From Blastococcus sp. PRF04-17 (GTDB lineage: Bacteria > Actinomycetota > Actinomycetes > Mycobacteriales > Geodermatophilaceae), in the NCBI RefSeq assembly GCF_023016265.1, contig NZ_CP095412.1, positions 1,054,001-1,118,000 of the forward strand: a DNA stretch of 64,000 nucleotides, given 5' to 3'. A program made the position numbers and the translations under genes. This document shows, piece after piece, positions 20,113-30,466 of this stretch (position 1 is its first letter; the number at the start of each line of letters is the position of its first letter). The notes under the pieces are model-generated. The model was given only the letters and a program-made list of their open reading frames with translations, had not been told where the DNA came from and searched no databases.

Positions 20113-21285
20113 CTATGCGCCGAACAGGGGCTCTGACGACGGACCCGGGGCACCCGGTGCGCCGCTCCCCCCACCGAACACACCACTCACACCGCTGCTC
20201 TGCTGTCCCCCACCCCACCCGCCGAGCACCGCCCCGCCCTTCGGCAGCGGATGACCCAGGTGCCGCCAGGCGGCCTCGGTCGCCACCCGGCCCCGCGGCG
20301 TCCTGGCCAGCAGACCGGCCCGCACGAGGAACGGCTCGCAGACCTCCTCCACGGTGTTCGGCTCCTCGCCGACGGCCACGGCGAGGGTGGCGACGCCGAC
20401 CGGACCGCCGTGGAAGCGCACGACCAGGGCCTCCAGGACGGCGCGGTCGAGCCGGTCGAGGCCGAGCACGTCGACGTCGTAGAGGGCGAGCGCGGCCTGC
20501 GCGACCTCACGGGTGACCCGCCCGTCGGCCTCGACCTCGGCGTAGTCCCGGACGCGGCGCAGCAGCCGATTGGCGATGCGCGGGGTGCCGCGCGACCGGC
20601 CGGCGATCTCGGCCGAGCCGTCGTCGGTCAGCTCGACGCCGAGCAGCTCCGCGCTGCGGCGCAGCACCTGCATCAGCTCGGCGGGTTCGTAGAACTCCAT
20701 CTGGCCGACGAACCCGAAGCGGTCGCGCAGCGGGCCGGTCAGGAGGCCCGCGCGGGTCGTGGCCCCGACCAGGGTGAACGGGTTGATCTCCAGCGGGATC
20801 GCCGTCGCGCCCGGGCCCTTGCCGACCACGACGTCGACCCGGAAGTCCTCCATCGCCATGTACAGCAGCTCTTCGGCCGGCCGCGCGATCCGGTGGATCT
20901 CGTCGATGAACAGCACGTCGCCGGGCCCGAGGTTCGACAGCATCGCGGCGAGGTCACCGGACCGCTCGATGGCCGGGCCGCTGGTGATCTTCACCGACGT
21001 CCCGAGCTCGGACCCGATGATGAGCGCCAGGCTGGTCTTGCCCAGGCCGGGCGGACCGGACAGCAGCACGTGGTCCGGCGGCCGGCCGCGGCGCTTGGCG
21101 CCTTCCAGGACCAGCGCCAGCTGGCGGGCGACCTTCGGCTGGCCGATGAAGTCGTGCAGCGAGTGCGGGCGCAGGGCCGACTCGACGACCCGCTCCTCGT
21201 CACCGGCCCCCGAGGAGACCGAGAAGTCGCGGCTGTGGCCGTCGGCCACGTCGCCGGTCAGGGACCGGTCGAACGGCGCGCTCAC
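20113..21285 (-). CDS. ruvB: Holliday junction branch migration helicase RuvB
   Basis: A 390-residue AAA+ motor acting with RuvA and RuvC in recombination. It has the N-terminal [11 protein letters not shown] motif, Walker [11 protein letters not shown], Walker [10 protein letters not shown], the sensor/arginine region [18 protein letters not shown] and the winged-helix end [18 protein letters not shown]. The last 40 residues form a Gly/Ser-rich tail absent from most RuvB proteins. The start is GTG, overlapping the ruvA stop (GTGA). Confidence 0.96.
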   Translation of the reverse strand: MSAPFDRSLTGDVADGHSRDFSVSSGAGDEERVVESALRPHSLHDFIGQPKVARQLALVLEGAKRRGRPPDHVLLSGPPGLGKTSLALIIGSELGTSVKITSGPAIERSGDLAAMLSNLGPGDVLFIDEIHRIARPAEELLYMAMEDFRVDVVVGKGPGATAIPLEINPFTLVGATTRAGLLTGPLRDRFGFVGQMEFYEPAELMQVLRRSAELLGVELTDDGSAEIAGRSRGTPRIANRLLRRVRDYAEVEADGRVTREVAQAALALYDVDVLGLDRLDRAVLEALVVRFHGGPVGVATLAVAVGEEPNTVEEVCEPFLVRAGLLARTPRGRVATEAAWRHLGHPLPKGGAVLGGWGGGQQSSGVSGVFGGGSGAPGAPGPSSEPLFGA

Positions 21286-21920
21286 GACCTACCCAGCTGC
21301 TGCAGGGCCTGGCGCAGCAGGACGGCGACCTCGACCTTGCCGGTCGCCGCGAGCTGCTCGTCGGCGACGGGCACGAGCTTGTCGAGGGCGCCGTCGGCCT
21401 CGCGGGCGCTCCACCCCAGGCCGACCAGCGCCGACACCAGCTGGTCCCGCCACGGCGCGACCGGCGCCACCGACGGCAGGCCGGCGAGCGACGGCCCGTC
21501 GAGCGACGTGTCGACCGACGTCGCTCCGAGGCGGTCGCGCAGCTCGAGCACCAGCCGCTCGGCGCCCTTCTTGCCGATGCCGGGCACCTGCATCAGCGCC
21601 TTGAGGTCGCCCATCGACACCGCGCGCCGGATCTCCCGCGGCGGATGGATGGCGAGGATCGCCTGCGCCAGCCTCGGGCCGACCCCGTTGGCGGTCTGCA
21701 GCAGCTCGAACAGCTGCCGCTCGTCGTCGTCGGCGAAGCCGTACAGGGTGAGCGAGTCCTCGCGGACCACCAGGCTGGTCGCCAGCCGGGCGCTCTCGCC
21801 CACCTGCAGGCGGGCGATCGTGCCGGGGGTGCACTGGACGGCGAGGCCGATGCCGCCCACCTCGACCACGGCGCCGTCGGGGCCGACCGCGGCGACCCGG
21901 CCGTTCACCGAGGCGATCAT
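21282..21920 (-). CDS. ruvA: Holliday junction branch migration protein RuvA
   Basis: A 212-residue DNA-binding subunit that tetramerises on Holliday junctions. The N-terminal OB domain ([27 protein letters not shown]) is followed by two helix-hairpin-helix motifs ([31 protein letters not shown]) and the C-terminal domain III that binds RuvB ([15 protein letters not shown]). ATG 21920 overlaps the ruvC stop (ATGA), and the open frame upstream lies in ruvC and is not used. Confidence 0.96.
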   Translation of the reverse strand: MIASVNGRVAAVGPDGAVVEVGGIGLAVQCTPGTIARLQVGESARLATSLVVREDSLTLYGFADDDERQLFELLQTANGVGPRLAQAILAIHPPREIRRAVSMGDLKALMQVPGIGKKGAERLVLELRDRLGATSVDTSLDGPSLAGLPSVAPVAPWRDQLVSALVGLGWSAREADGALDKLVPVADEQLAATGKVEVAVLLRQALQQLGRS

Positions 21921-22486
21921 CGGGCCGCCACCCCGGTCCAGCGGGGCAGCGTGGTGGTGCGCACGGGGGCACCGAGACCGCCGGCGAGCGCTGCCCGGCG
22001 CAGCTTGTCCTGGGCGGGGCCGCGCCAGGCGTGGCACACCGCGAGCGCGAGGGCGTCGGCCGCGTCGGCCGGCTTGGGTGCGGCCGCGAGGCCGAGGACG
22101 CGCGTGACCATGAGGCTGACCTGCTCCTTGTCGGCGCGGCCGTTGCCGGAGATGGCCGCCTTGACCTCGCTGGGGGTGTGCCAGGCGACGGGCCGGTCCG
22201 CCTGGGCGGCGGCGAGCGCCGCGACGCCGGCGGCCTGCGCCGTGCCCATCGCCGTCCCCTTGTTGTTCTGGGTGAAGACGCGTTCGATCGCGACGACGTC
22301 GGGCCGGTGCTCGCGGACCAGCGCCGTGAGCGCGGTGTGCAGCTCGAGCAGCCGTAGCTCCAGGTCGAGCTCGGCCATCGTGCGGATCACGCCGACGCCG
22401 ACCGCCGCCGGCCGGGCACCGGGACGCCCGTCGACCACGCCCCACCCGCACCGGGTGAGGCCCGGGTCGATGCCGAGCACCCGCAT
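21917..22486 (-). CDS. ruvC: Crossover junction endodeoxyribonuclease RuvC
   Basis: A 189-residue Holliday junction resolvase of RNase H fold. Catalytic acids are visible at Asp7 ([14 protein letters not shown]), the Glu in VVAIERVF, and the late acidic pair in [15 protein letters not shown]. The length is usual. It is the first gene of ruvCAB, 78 bases downstream of yebC. Confidence 0.95.
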   Translation of the reverse strand: MRVLGIDPGLTRCGWGVVDGRPGARPAAVGVGVIRTMAELDLELRLLELHTALTALVREHRPDVVAIERVFTQNNKGTAMGTAQAAGVAALAAAQADRPVAWHTPSEVKAAISGNGRADKEQVSLMVTRVLGLAAAPKPADAADALALAVCHAWRGPAQDKLRRAALAGGLGAPVRTTTLPRWTGVAAR

Positions 22487-22564
22487 GTGTCGCCCCCAGT
22501 CAGCCGAACGCCTGTTCGACCGAGGCTAGCCCGGACCGCCGACCGGACGGCCCCGACACACCGT

Positions 22565-23313
<749 letters not shown>

Positions 23314-23317
<4 letters not shown>

Positions 23318-23961
23318 GGCTCGAGTCCCTTCTCTGCTTGCTCGGCCCGGTGACGGCGGACGATGTCGACGAACAGCGCGTGCACCCGGCGGTCCCCGGT
23401 CAGTTCGGGGTGGAAGCTCGTGGCCACCAGATTCCCCTGGCGGACGGCGACGATCCTACCGTCGGCCGCTCCCCCGACGACCCGCCCGAGGACGACGACG
23501 TCCCCGCCGGCCTCCTCGACCCACGGCGCGCGGATGAAGACCGCGTGCACCGGGCCGCCCTCGAGCCCCTCGAACGCGAGGTCGGACTCGAAGCTGTCGA
23601 CCTGCCGGCCGAAGGCGTTGCGGCGGACGGTGACGTCGAGACCGCCGATGGTCTGCTGGTCGGGCGGCGCGTCGAGGAGGCGGTCGGCGAGCAGGATCAT
23701 CCCCGCACAGGAGCCGTAGGCCGGCAGCCCCTCGTGGACGGCGGCGCGCAACGGCTCCAGCAGCCCGAACCGGTCGGCCAGCTTGACCATGGTCGTCGAC
23801 TCCCCGCCCGGGATCACCAGCCCGTCGACGGCGGCGAGCTCCTCCGGCCGGCGCACCGTCACGGCCTCGGCGCCCTGCCCGCGCAGCGCCGAGAGGTGCT
23901 CGCGGACGTCGCCCTGCAGGGCGAGCACCCCGATCACCGGACGGCGCACATCGCTGGACAC
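23314..23961 (-). CDS. pdxT: Pyridoxal 5'-phosphate synthase glutaminase subunit PdxT
   Basis: A 215-residue class I glutamine amidotransferase that delivers ammonia to PdxS for vitamin B6 synthesis. Oxyanion motif PGGESTTM, nucleophile Cys in YGSCAGMI, and the His-Glu pair in [10 protein letters not shown] are all present. GTG 23961 is preferred; a GTG four codons later is also possible. Much longer upstream reading is not conserved. Its partner pdxS lies 1.7 kb away, separated by two unrelated genes. Confidence 0.94.
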
Positions 23962-24027
23962 GACTGCCCAGGCTACGGCGGCGTCCGCGGCCGGCCGCAG
24001 GAGCCCGGCCTGTGGCAGCGTGCCCGC

Positions 24028-24432
24028 ATGGATCGGGCCGGGGTGATGCGGTGGGTCGCCGAGTACGAGCGCGTGTGGCGGGCCGGCGACCTCGCCGGGG
24101 TCACCCGGCTGTTCACCGAGGACGCGCGGTACCTCACCTCGCCCTACTCCGAGCCCAGGACGGGTCATGCCGAGATCCAGGACTTCTGGCTGGACGACGC
24201 GGGGCTGACCTTCGAGGTCGGTGCGGAACCGGTCGCCGTCGAGGGCCGCGACGCGGTCGTCCGGCTCGAGGTCCGCTACGGCGACCCGCAGCCGCAGGAG
24301 TACCGCGACCTGTGGGTCCTGCGGTTCGCATCTGACGGACGGGTCGAGCACTTCGAGGAGTGGGCCTACTGGCCGGGAAAGTCGCACACCGCCGGGACCG
24401 ACGACACGGGAGGCACTGGCGTCACTCCGTGA
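24028..24432 (+). CDS. NTF2-like/SnoaL-type small protein
   Basis: A 134-residue protein with the cone-shaped NTF2-like fold, shown by the pattern [21 protein letters not shown], then RYLTSPY and the late strand [19 protein letters not shown]. Such proteins serve as small enzymes or binding domains; nothing here fixes a substrate. It is divergent from pdxT (66 bases between starts) and convergent with the acyltransferase gene. Confidence 0.8.
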   Translation: MDRAGVMRWVAEYERVWRAGDLAGVTRLFTEDARYLTSPYSEPRTGHAEIQDFWLDDAGLTFEVGAEPVAVEGRDAVVRLEVRYGDPQPQEYRDLWVLRFASDGRVEHFEEWAYWPGKSHTAGTDDTGGTGVTP

Positions 24433-24529
24433 GGACCAGCCGGGTCCGCCCGTCGATCGACTCGCGGACGGCGTCCGAGTGGTCCGCGCCGGTGGCGACG
24501 TCGTCGGACCCCAGTGGTCGTCCGGTCCC

Positions 24530-25648
24530 TCAGACCGCGGGGGCGGACGGCGGCAACCCCGCCGCCCGGCACGATGTCCACGTGAGCAGCCACTCGAGCG
24601 GCCCGCGGCCGATCACCCGGCGCCACAGCCACGCACCGACCAGCGCCGCGACCGCGAACCACGCCCAGGTCCCCAGCCCCTGCGCGGACTCGGGTGCGAC
24701 GTCCATGACGACGCGCAGGGCGACCACGTGCGTCGTGTAGACGCTGAGCGCCAGCGCGCCGACCGCGGCGACGGGAGCTACCACGGCCGGCAGCAGCTCG
24801 GCGAGGACGAGGCAGCCCACGATCACCAGCACGGCCACGCCGGTGGACCCGACCATCTCGAACGTCGTCCCGCTGTGCGGCTCGGCGCCGGTCAGCCACG
24901 TCCCCCGCAACGTCACCGGCGGGGCATCGAAGCCGGCCTCCGGACCGGGCGAGAGCCGGCCGTCGGCCAGCAGACGGGTGGTCAGCCACCCGAGCCCGTA
25001 GCCCACGACAACGGCCGCCCCGGCCACCGCGACCAGGCGGCGGCGGACCGGGGCAGCACCGAGGTCGAGCCGGCCGACGGCGAGGCCGACCAGGACGAAG
25101 GCGATCCAGAGCAGCGCCGGGTAGGCGCCGGTGACGGTCAGCTCGGCCGGCCGGGAGTCGGCGACGCCGGCCACGGTGAGCAGCTGGCCGAGGACGGCGT
25201 CCAGCGGCGGGCCGGCGACCGCGACCACTGCGGCGAGGACGAGCAGCCGGCGCACCGGCCAGCGCACGAAGGGCAGTACCAGGACGAACAGCACCGCGTA
25301 GACGCCGAGGATCACCGCCACGAAGGTGTCGAGCGCCTCCAGCGCCCAGCCGATGGCGAAGACCCACAGCGCGCGGACGAGGATCCGCAGCCGGGCCCTG
25401 GACAGCTCCAACCCTGCCGGCGGCGTCGTCCGGCCCGTGAGCAACGCGACCGACACCCCGGCGAGCGTGGCGAACAGGATCGACGGGCGCCCGCTGGTGA
25501 GCGCCCACCAGGTCGACGGGTCCGGGCGCAGCTCGCCGCCCAGCCGCAGGTGCGCGGCGAACATGCCCAGGACGGCGAGGCCACGGGCGACGTCGAGCCC
25601 CGCGATCCGCCCGGTGAGCGTGCCGGAGCCGGCCTGCTCCCGCGTCAC
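24530..25648 (-). CDS. Multi-pass membrane acyltransferase-like protein (DUF1624/DUF418 type)
   Basis: A 372-residue integral membrane protein with about ten hydrophobic helices. The N-terminus [13 protein letters not shown] followed by AHL, and the motif [17 protein letters not shown], match the heparan-alpha-glucosaminide N-acetyltransferase-like (DUF1624) group; the C-terminal part resembles DUF418 ([10 protein letters not shown]). These proteins are thought to move acyl groups across the membrane to sugars or lipids. The start GTG overlaps the pdxS stop (GTGA), implying co-expression with pdxS, for which no clear reason is known. Confidence 0.8.
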   Translation of the reverse strand: MTREQAGSGTLTGRIAGLDVARGLAVLGMFAAHLRLGGELRPDPSTWWALTSGRPSILFATLAGVSVALLTGRTTPPAGLELSRARLRILVRALWVFAIGWALEALDTFVAVILGVYAVLFVLVLPFVRWPVRRLLVLAAVVAVAGPPLDAVLGQLLTVAGVADSRPAELTVTGAYPALLWIAFVLVGLAVGRLDLGAAPVRRRLVAVAGAAVVVGYGLGWLTTRLLADGRLSPGPEAGFDAPPVTLRGTWLTGAEPHSGTTFEMVGSTGVAVLVIVGCLVLAELLPAVVAPVAAVGALALSVYTTHVVALRVVMDVAPESAQGLGTWAWFAVAALVGAWLWRRVIGRGPLEWLLTWTSCRAAGLPPSAPAV

Positions 25649-26541
25649 CAGCCGCGAGTCGCGTACCGCTCGCTGTCGGGGAGCGTGGAGACGTTGATGC
25701 CGACCATCGGCTCGCCCAGGCCCCGGGAGACCTTGGCGATCACGTCCGGGTCGTCGTGGAAGGTCGTCGCCTGGACGATGGCCGCCGCGCGCTGCGCCGG
25801 GTCGCCGGACTTGAAGATGCCGGAGCCCACGAACACGCCCTCGGCACCGAGCTGCATCATCATCGCCGCGTCGGCCGGGGTGGCGATGCCACCGGCGGTG
25901 AAGAGCACGACCGGGAGCTTGCCCAGCCGGGCGACCTCTGCAACCAGGTCGTACGGCGCCCGCAGCTCCTTGGCCGCCACGAACAGCTCGGTCTCGTCGA
26001 GGGTGCCGAGCCGCTTGATGCCGGCGCGGATCGATCGCATGTGCCGGGTCGCCTCGACCACGTTGCCGGTGCCCGCCTCGCCCTTGGAGCGGATCATCGC
26101 CGCGCCCTCGGAGATGCGGCGCAGCGCCTCGCCCAGGTCGGTCGCGCCGCAGACGAACGGCACGGTGAACTCGCTCTTGGCGATGTGGTGGACCTCGTCG
26201 GCCGGGGTGAGGACCTCCGACTCGTCGATGTAGTCCACGCCGAGGGCCTGCAGCACCTGGGCCTCGACGAAGTGCCCGATCCGCGCCTTGGCCATGACCG
26301 GGATCGAGACGGCGCCGATGATGCCGTCGATCATGTCGGGGTCACTCATGCGCGCGATGCCGCCCTGCGCCCGGATGTCGGCCGGCACCCGCTCGAGCGC
26401 CATCACGGCGACGGCGCCGGCGTCCTCGGCGATCTTGGCCTGCTCCGGGGTGACCACGTCCATGATCACGCCGCCCTTGAGCTGCTCGGCCATGCCGCGC
26501 TTGACGCGGTCGGTGCCGGTGGAGGGGTTCTGCGCTGCCAC
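25645..26541 (-). CDS. pdxS: Pyridoxal 5'-phosphate synthase lyase subunit PdxS
   Basis: A 298-residue (beta/alpha)8 enzyme that assembles PLP from ribose 5-phosphate, glyceraldehyde 3-phosphate and ammonia. The family's [38 protein letters not shown] and [10 protein letters not shown] segments are present. The second GTG (26541) is preferred because GTGAGG lies nine bases upstream and because it gives the N-terminal length seen in mycobacterial PdxS. The GTG at 26556 would add five residues. Confidence 0.95.
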   Translation of the reverse strand: MAAQNPSTGTDRVKRGMAEQLKGGVIMDVVTPEQAKIAEDAGAVAVMALERVPADIRAQGGIARMSDPDMIDGIIGAVSIPVMAKARIGHFVEAQVLQALGVDYIDESEVLTPADEVHHIAKSEFTVPFVCGATDLGEALRRISEGAAMIRSKGEAGTGNVVEATRHMRSIRAGIKRLGTLDETELFVAAKELRAPYDLVAEVARLGKLPVVLFTAGGIATPADAAMMMQLGAEGVFVGSGIFKSGDPAQRAAAIVQATTFHDDPDVIAKVSRGLGEPMVGINVSTLPDSERYATRGW

Positions 26542-26593
26542 GGGTTGCTGCCTCACGTCGTGCGGATGACCGGAAACCCCATCCTACGGCGGC

Positions 26594-27142
26594 TCAGCGA
26601 CGGTTCCGGCCGCCGCTTCCGGCACCGGTGGGGGCCGGAGCGGGGCGGTCGTCGATGTCGAAGAACCGCGGCAGCGGCCGCCGGGCGTGCAGGCGGAACA
26701 ACCGAGCGAAGCGGCGACGTCGCAGCTCACGGATGTCGCGGACGGCGTCGTTGTAGAAGCGGCGGGCCAGCCCGACCCGGGTGCCCGTGCCGGCCAGGTC
26801 GTTCTGCAGGGCCGTCGGGACGCCGGGCAGGTCGGGCGGGAGCTCCCGGAGTTCGCGCCCGAGCACGTTCTCGGCGAGCTCCCGGTCGCCGTCGACGGGT
26901 GCGCGGGCGTCGGCCGCGAAGGCAGCGAGGTAGATCGCCCGGTCCCCGCCGATCGCGGCCGGGTGGTCGCGGGCCAGTTCCTCGGCCAGCCCCGCCCGCC
27001 GCTGTAGCTGGGTGTCGAGCGCGATCCAGGCGCGGGCGACGCGCTCCTCCAGCCGGCGCAGGCGGGTGAGCGTCCAGGCGGTCCACGCCACCAGCAGGAG
27101 GACCAGGACCCCGGCGAGCAGCAGCCAGAACCCGGACGTCAC
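26594..27142 (-). CDS. LemA-like membrane protein
   Basis: A 182-residue protein. One N-terminal membrane helix (FWLLLAGVLVLLLVAWTAW) is followed by a long helical domain with ARAWIALDTQLQRRAGLAEEL and the LemA-type ARRFYNDAVRDIRELRR and later RFFDID segments. The C-terminus is Pro/Gly-rich. The start is GTG. Function of LemA proteins is unknown. It lies between pimA and pdxS. The frame is also open far upstream through pimA, but that reading is not a protein (see rejected items). Confidence 0.75.
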   Translation of the reverse strand: MTSGFWLLLAGVLVLLLVAWTAWTLTRLRRLEERVARAWIALDTQLQRRAGLAEELARDHPAAIGGDRAIYLAAFAADARAPVDGDRELAENVLGRELRELPPDLPGVPTALQNDLAGTGTRVGLARRFYNDAVRDIRELRRRRFARLFRLHARRPLPRFFDIDDRPAPAPTGAGSGGRNRR

Positions 27143-27153
27143 GAGGCGGAAGG

Positions 27154-28362
27154 CTAGCGCTGGCTCCGGCGTCGGAGGGGAACCCGCGCCCCGCCGGTGG
27201 GCGGGACGGCGGGGAACTCCTCGTCGTCCGCGGCCGTCACGGCGCCGCCGCCCACCGGTACGACCGTCTCGTAGACGGCGAGGATCCGGCGGGCGAGCAC
27301 CTGCCAGTCGTAGGTGGCGGCGACCTCGGACCCCCGCGCCGACATCGCGGCACGCCGCGCGGGATCGGAGAGCAGATCGCCGATGGCGGCGGCGAGCGCC
27401 CCGGCGTTCCCGCGGGGCACGAGCACGCCGACCTCGCCGTCCTCCAGCACCCGGGCGAAGGACTCCAGGTCGCTGGCGACGATCGGCGCGCCTGCGGCCA
27501 GCGCCTCGATGAGGATCACGCCGAACGACTCCCCCAGCAGGTTCGGGGCGCAGTACACGTCGACCGAGCGCAGGAACGCCGCCTTGTCGGTCTCGGACAG
27601 CTCGCCGAGCAGTGCCACGTGGGGGCCGAGGTCGTCGCCGATGAGCTCGCGCACCTCGTCGGCGTCCCCTCGCCCACCGATGAGCAGCCGCGCCCCCGGA
27701 TGCCGCCGCACCACCGTCCGCATCGCCTCGAGCAGCACGGGCAGCCCCTTGCGGGGCTCGGCGTACCGGCCCAGGAAACCGATCGTCGGCCCGCCCTGGC
27801 CGCGCCTGACGCCGGGCAGCGTAGGTCCGGACGCGAACGCGTCCACGTGGACCCCGTTGGGGATGATCACCGCGTCGCCGCCCAGGTGCTCGACCTGGAC
27901 GCGGCGGGCGAAGTCGGAGACCGCGATCCGGCCGCTGATCCGCTCCAGCCACGGCCGGACGACCGGGCCCCACGCGGCCAGCCACTTCGACCGCGTCGTG
28001 GCCGCGTGGAACGTGGCGACGATCGGTCCCTTGGCGATCATGCAGACCAGCAGGCCGACCGACGGCGGTGCCGGCTCGTGCACGTGGACGACGTCGAAGC
28101 GCCCGTCGCGCAGCCAGCGACGCACGCGTGCGGCCGAGACGGGCCCGAACTGCACGCTGGCCATCGAGCCGTTGTACGGGATCGGCACCGTCCGCCCGGC
28201 GAAGGTGATCCACGGGTCGGTCAGCGACTCCTCCCGTTCGGCCGGCGTGAGCACCTCGACGTGGTGACCCATGCCGCGCAGGGTCTCGGCCAGGTCGCGC
28301 ACGTGGTACTGCACCCCGCCGGGCACGTCCCACTGGTAGGGGCAGACCAGACCGATCCGCAT
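27154..28362 (-). CDS. pimA: Phosphatidylinositol alpha-mannosyltransferase PimA (GT4)
   Basis: A 402-residue GT-B glycosyltransferase that transfers the first mannose from GDP-mannose to phosphatidylinositol at the cytoplasmic face of the membrane. The N-terminal lobe has MRIGLVCPYQWDVPGGVQYH and VVHVHEPAPPSVGL. The C-terminal lobe has the nucleotide-binding GRYAEPRKGLPVLLEAM and the EX7E-type motif in ESFGVILIEALAAG. The ATG overlaps the (corrected) patA stop as ATGA, completing pgsA-patA-pimA, the PIM pathway. Confidence 0.94.
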   Translation of the reverse strand: MRIGLVCPYQWDVPGGVQYHVRDLAETLRGMGHHVEVLTPAEREESLTDPWITFAGRTVPIPYNGSMASVQFGPVSAARVRRWLRDGRFDVVHVHEPAPPSVGLLVCMIAKGPIVATFHAATTRSKWLAAWGPVVRPWLERISGRIAVSDFARRVQVEHLGGDAVIIPNGVHVDAFASGPTLPGVRRGQGGPTIGFLGRYAEPRKGLPVLLEAMRTVVRRHPGARLLIGGRGDADEVRELIGDDLGPHVALLGELSETDKAAFLRSVDVYCAPNLLGESFGVILIEALAAGAPIVASDLESFARVLEDGEVGVLVPRGNAGALAAAIGDLLSDPARRAAMSARGSEVAATYDWQVLARRILAVYETVVPVGGGAVTAADDEEFPAVPPTGGARVPLRRRSQR

Positions 28363-29302
28363 CAGGGGCGGCCGGGGGCGACGGAGAGCCAGCCGGTGGG
28401 TCCGGGGGGACGTCGGGCCAGATCCGGCCGAGCATGTGCCAGTCCTCGGGGCGTTCGGCGATCGCGGTGGCGAACGCGTCCGCGACGGCCTGCATCGCCG
28501 TCCCGACCCGGTCCTTCAGCCGCCCGGAGCCCTCGACGGGCACCTCGGGTGAGAACACCAGCCGCCAACCGCGCTCGGTGAACTGGCAGACGGTCGGGAC
28601 GATCGCCGCACCCGTCTGGGCTGCCAGGAGCGCCGCACCGCCGGGCATCGTCGCCTCCCGGCCGAAGAACGACACCGGCACCCCGCCGCTGCCCAGGTTG
28701 CGGTCGACCAGCAGGCAGGTGACCCCGCCCTCGGCCAGCCACTCGCGCAGCACGTCGGAGCTGGGGCGAGGGCCGCCGGTCAGCGGGACCACCCGGAAGC
28801 CGAGCGACTCCCGGTAGGCCACGAAGCGCTCGTAGAGCGACTCCGGCTTCAGCCGCTCGGCCACCGTCATGAAGGGCCCGTCGAGCCAGTCGATGAACCA
28901 CACCCCGGCGGCGTCCCAGTTCCCGCTGTGCGGCAGCGCCATGACCAGCGGCCGGCCGCCGGCGCGGGCCTTTTCGACATGTTCCAGGCCCACCAGTTCG
29001 GTGCCGCTGACGATCCGCTCGGTGCCCAGCGCCGGCAGCCGGAACGCCTCCTGCCAGTAACGGGCGTAGGAGCGCAGCGCCAGGCCGGTGAGCTGCGACA
29101 GCTGCGCCTCGCTGAGCCGGCCGCCGGTGACGACGCGCAGGTTGGCCCGCAGCTGACGGGTGCCCCTGCCGTCCCGCCCGGCGGCCCAGCGACCGGCCCG
29201 GTCGAACGCACCGCGGGCCACCGGCTCGGGCAGCAGCCGGACAGCGTGCCACCCGGCGGCGAAGCCGGCGTCGGTCAACCGGGCGGTGAGGGCGCCGCTC
29301 AC
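28362..29302 (-). CDS. Phosphatidylinositol mannoside acyltransferase PatA-like, frameshifted near the 3' end
   Basis: A lysophospholipid-type (LpxL/PatA) acyltransferase that acylates the mannose of PIM. The catalytic HxxxxD-type motif is ALPHSGNWDAAG, and further conserved segments are LLVDRNLGSGGVPV and ERPEDWHMLGRIWPDV. The last codons switch frame at a run of six G at 28404-28409 (plus strand). With one more base the protein ends DVPPGPTGWLSVAPGRP at a TGA that overlaps the pimA ATG, giving 313 residues. Uncorrected, the frame stays open through all of pimA. Start GTG overlaps the pgsA stop. Confidence 0.88.
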
Positions 29303-29937
29303 GGCGCCGGCGGGGTCGGCGGCACGGGCAGCCTGCGATCGGCGGCGGCGTGCCGGACGGCGGCGAACCGCTGCCCGACGGTGATCGCGCTGCCGGCCAG
29401 CAGGATCCAGAGCATCACGTGGAGGGCGTAGGGCACCCCCAGACCGGCGAAGCCCGTGCCGACGAGCACCAGGATCAACCGCTCGGTCCGCTCGACGATG
29501 CCGACCTCGCAGGACAGGCCGACGCCCTCCGCCCGCGCCTTGATGTAGCTGGTCAGCACCCCGAGGACCAGGCAGATCAGCGCCAGCAGCACCAGGAGCC
29601 GGTTGTCGCCCGCGCCGGAGAACCACCACACCAGGGCGCCGAAGATCGCCGCGTCCGCCGCCCGGTCGCCGACCGAGTCGAGGACGGCGCCGAACACCGA
29701 TCCTCCGCCCCGGGCCCGCGCGAGCGCGCCGTCGAGCATGTCGAGCAGGACGAAGAGGGTGACCGCAACCGCGCCCCACCACAGGTGTCCGTTGGCGATG
29801 AGGCCGACGGCCGCGGCGACGGCGCCGACCGTGCCGGCGATCGTCACCATGTCGGCCGTGACGCCCGCCCGGGACAGTCGGGCGACGACCGGCGCCCAGA
29901 AGCGCGCGACGGCCGGACGCACGTTGCTGCCGAGCAC
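29299..29937 (-). CDS. pgsA: Phosphatidylinositol phosphate synthase (CDP-alcohol phosphatidyltransferase)
   Basis: A 212-residue membrane enzyme joining CDP-diacylglycerol to inositol phosphate, the first step toward phosphatidylinositol. The eight-residue metal and substrate signature D-x2-D-G-x2-A-R-x8-G-x3-D-x3-D is complete in DMLDGALARARGGG followed by FGAVLDSVGDR (about residues 66-93). Five or six membrane helices are evident. It precedes patA and pimA on the same strand and starts two bases after the HIT gene stop. Confidence 0.93.
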   Translation of the reverse strand: MLGSNVRPAVARFWAPVVARLSRAGVTADMVTIAGTVGAVAAAVGLIANGHLWWGAVAVTLFVLLDMLDGALARARGGGSVFGAVLDSVGDRAADAAIFGALVWWFSGAGDNRLLVLLALICLVLGVLTSYIKARAEGVGLSCEVGIVERTERLILVLVGTGFAGLGVPYALHVMLWILLAGSAITVGQRFAAVRHAAADRRLPVPPTPPAP

Positions 29938-29938
29938 G

Positions 29939-30466
29939 TCAGGCCTCCGACCAGGCCTTGGCCAGCAGGTCGCGCGTCTCGCGCAGCACCTGCGGCAGGA
30001 CGCGGGTCAGGCCGATGACCGGCATGAAGTTCGTGTCGCCGCCCCACCGGGGGACGGCGTGCTGGTGCAGGTGGTCGGCGATGCCGGCACCGGCGACCGA
30101 CCCCTGGTTCATGCCGATGTTGAACCCGTGCGCGCCGCTCACCGACCGCACGGTCCGCATCGCGGTCTGCGTGAAGGCGCCCAGCTCGGCGACCTCCTCG
30201 GCAGTCAGGTCCGTGTAGTCGGGCACGTGCCGGTACGGGACCAGCATCAGGTGCCCGGCGTTGTACGGGTACAGGTTGAGCACCGCGTAGACCGTCGTCC
30301 CCCGGGCAACGATCAGCCCTTCCTCGTCGCTCGTGGTCGGGATGACGCAGAACGGGCAGTCGTGCGCGCCGGTCGGCTTCCCCTCGCCCCGGATGTAGGC
30401 CATCCGGTAGGGCGTCCAGAGGTGTTCGAAGGCGCTGGTCGGCGCTCCGTCGTCGCTCCCGGTCAT
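29939..30466 (-). CDS. HIT-family hydrolase/phosphorylase (Ap4A phosphorylase-like)
   Basis: A 175-residue histidine-triad protein. A zinc-type CPFC motif near residue 38, a [11 protein letters not shown] strand and the catalytic triad [10 protein letters not shown] are present. The context thrS-HIT-pgsA and the CPFC motif match the mycobacterial Rv2613c group, for which Ap4A phosphorylase activity has been reported; assignment of that activity here is by homology. The ATG overlaps the thrS stop (ATGA). Confidence 0.9.
   Translation of the reverse strand: MTGSDDGAPTSAFEHLWTPYRMAYIRGEGKPTGAHDCPFCVIPTTSDEEGLIVARGTTVYAVLNLYPYNAGHLMLVPYRHVPDYTDLTAEEVAELGAFTQTAMRTVRSVSGAHGFNIGMNQGSVAGAGIADHLHQHAVPRWGGDTNFMPVIGLTRVLPQVLRETRDLLAKAWSEA

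Noticed and set aside
26594-29782. A single open frame of over 1000 codons spanning patA, pimA and the LemA-like gene
   Set aside because: Only its two ends look like protein (PatA and LemA). The middle is pimA read in the wrong frame, Arg/Pro-rich. The opening results from the one-base loss in patA plus high GC.
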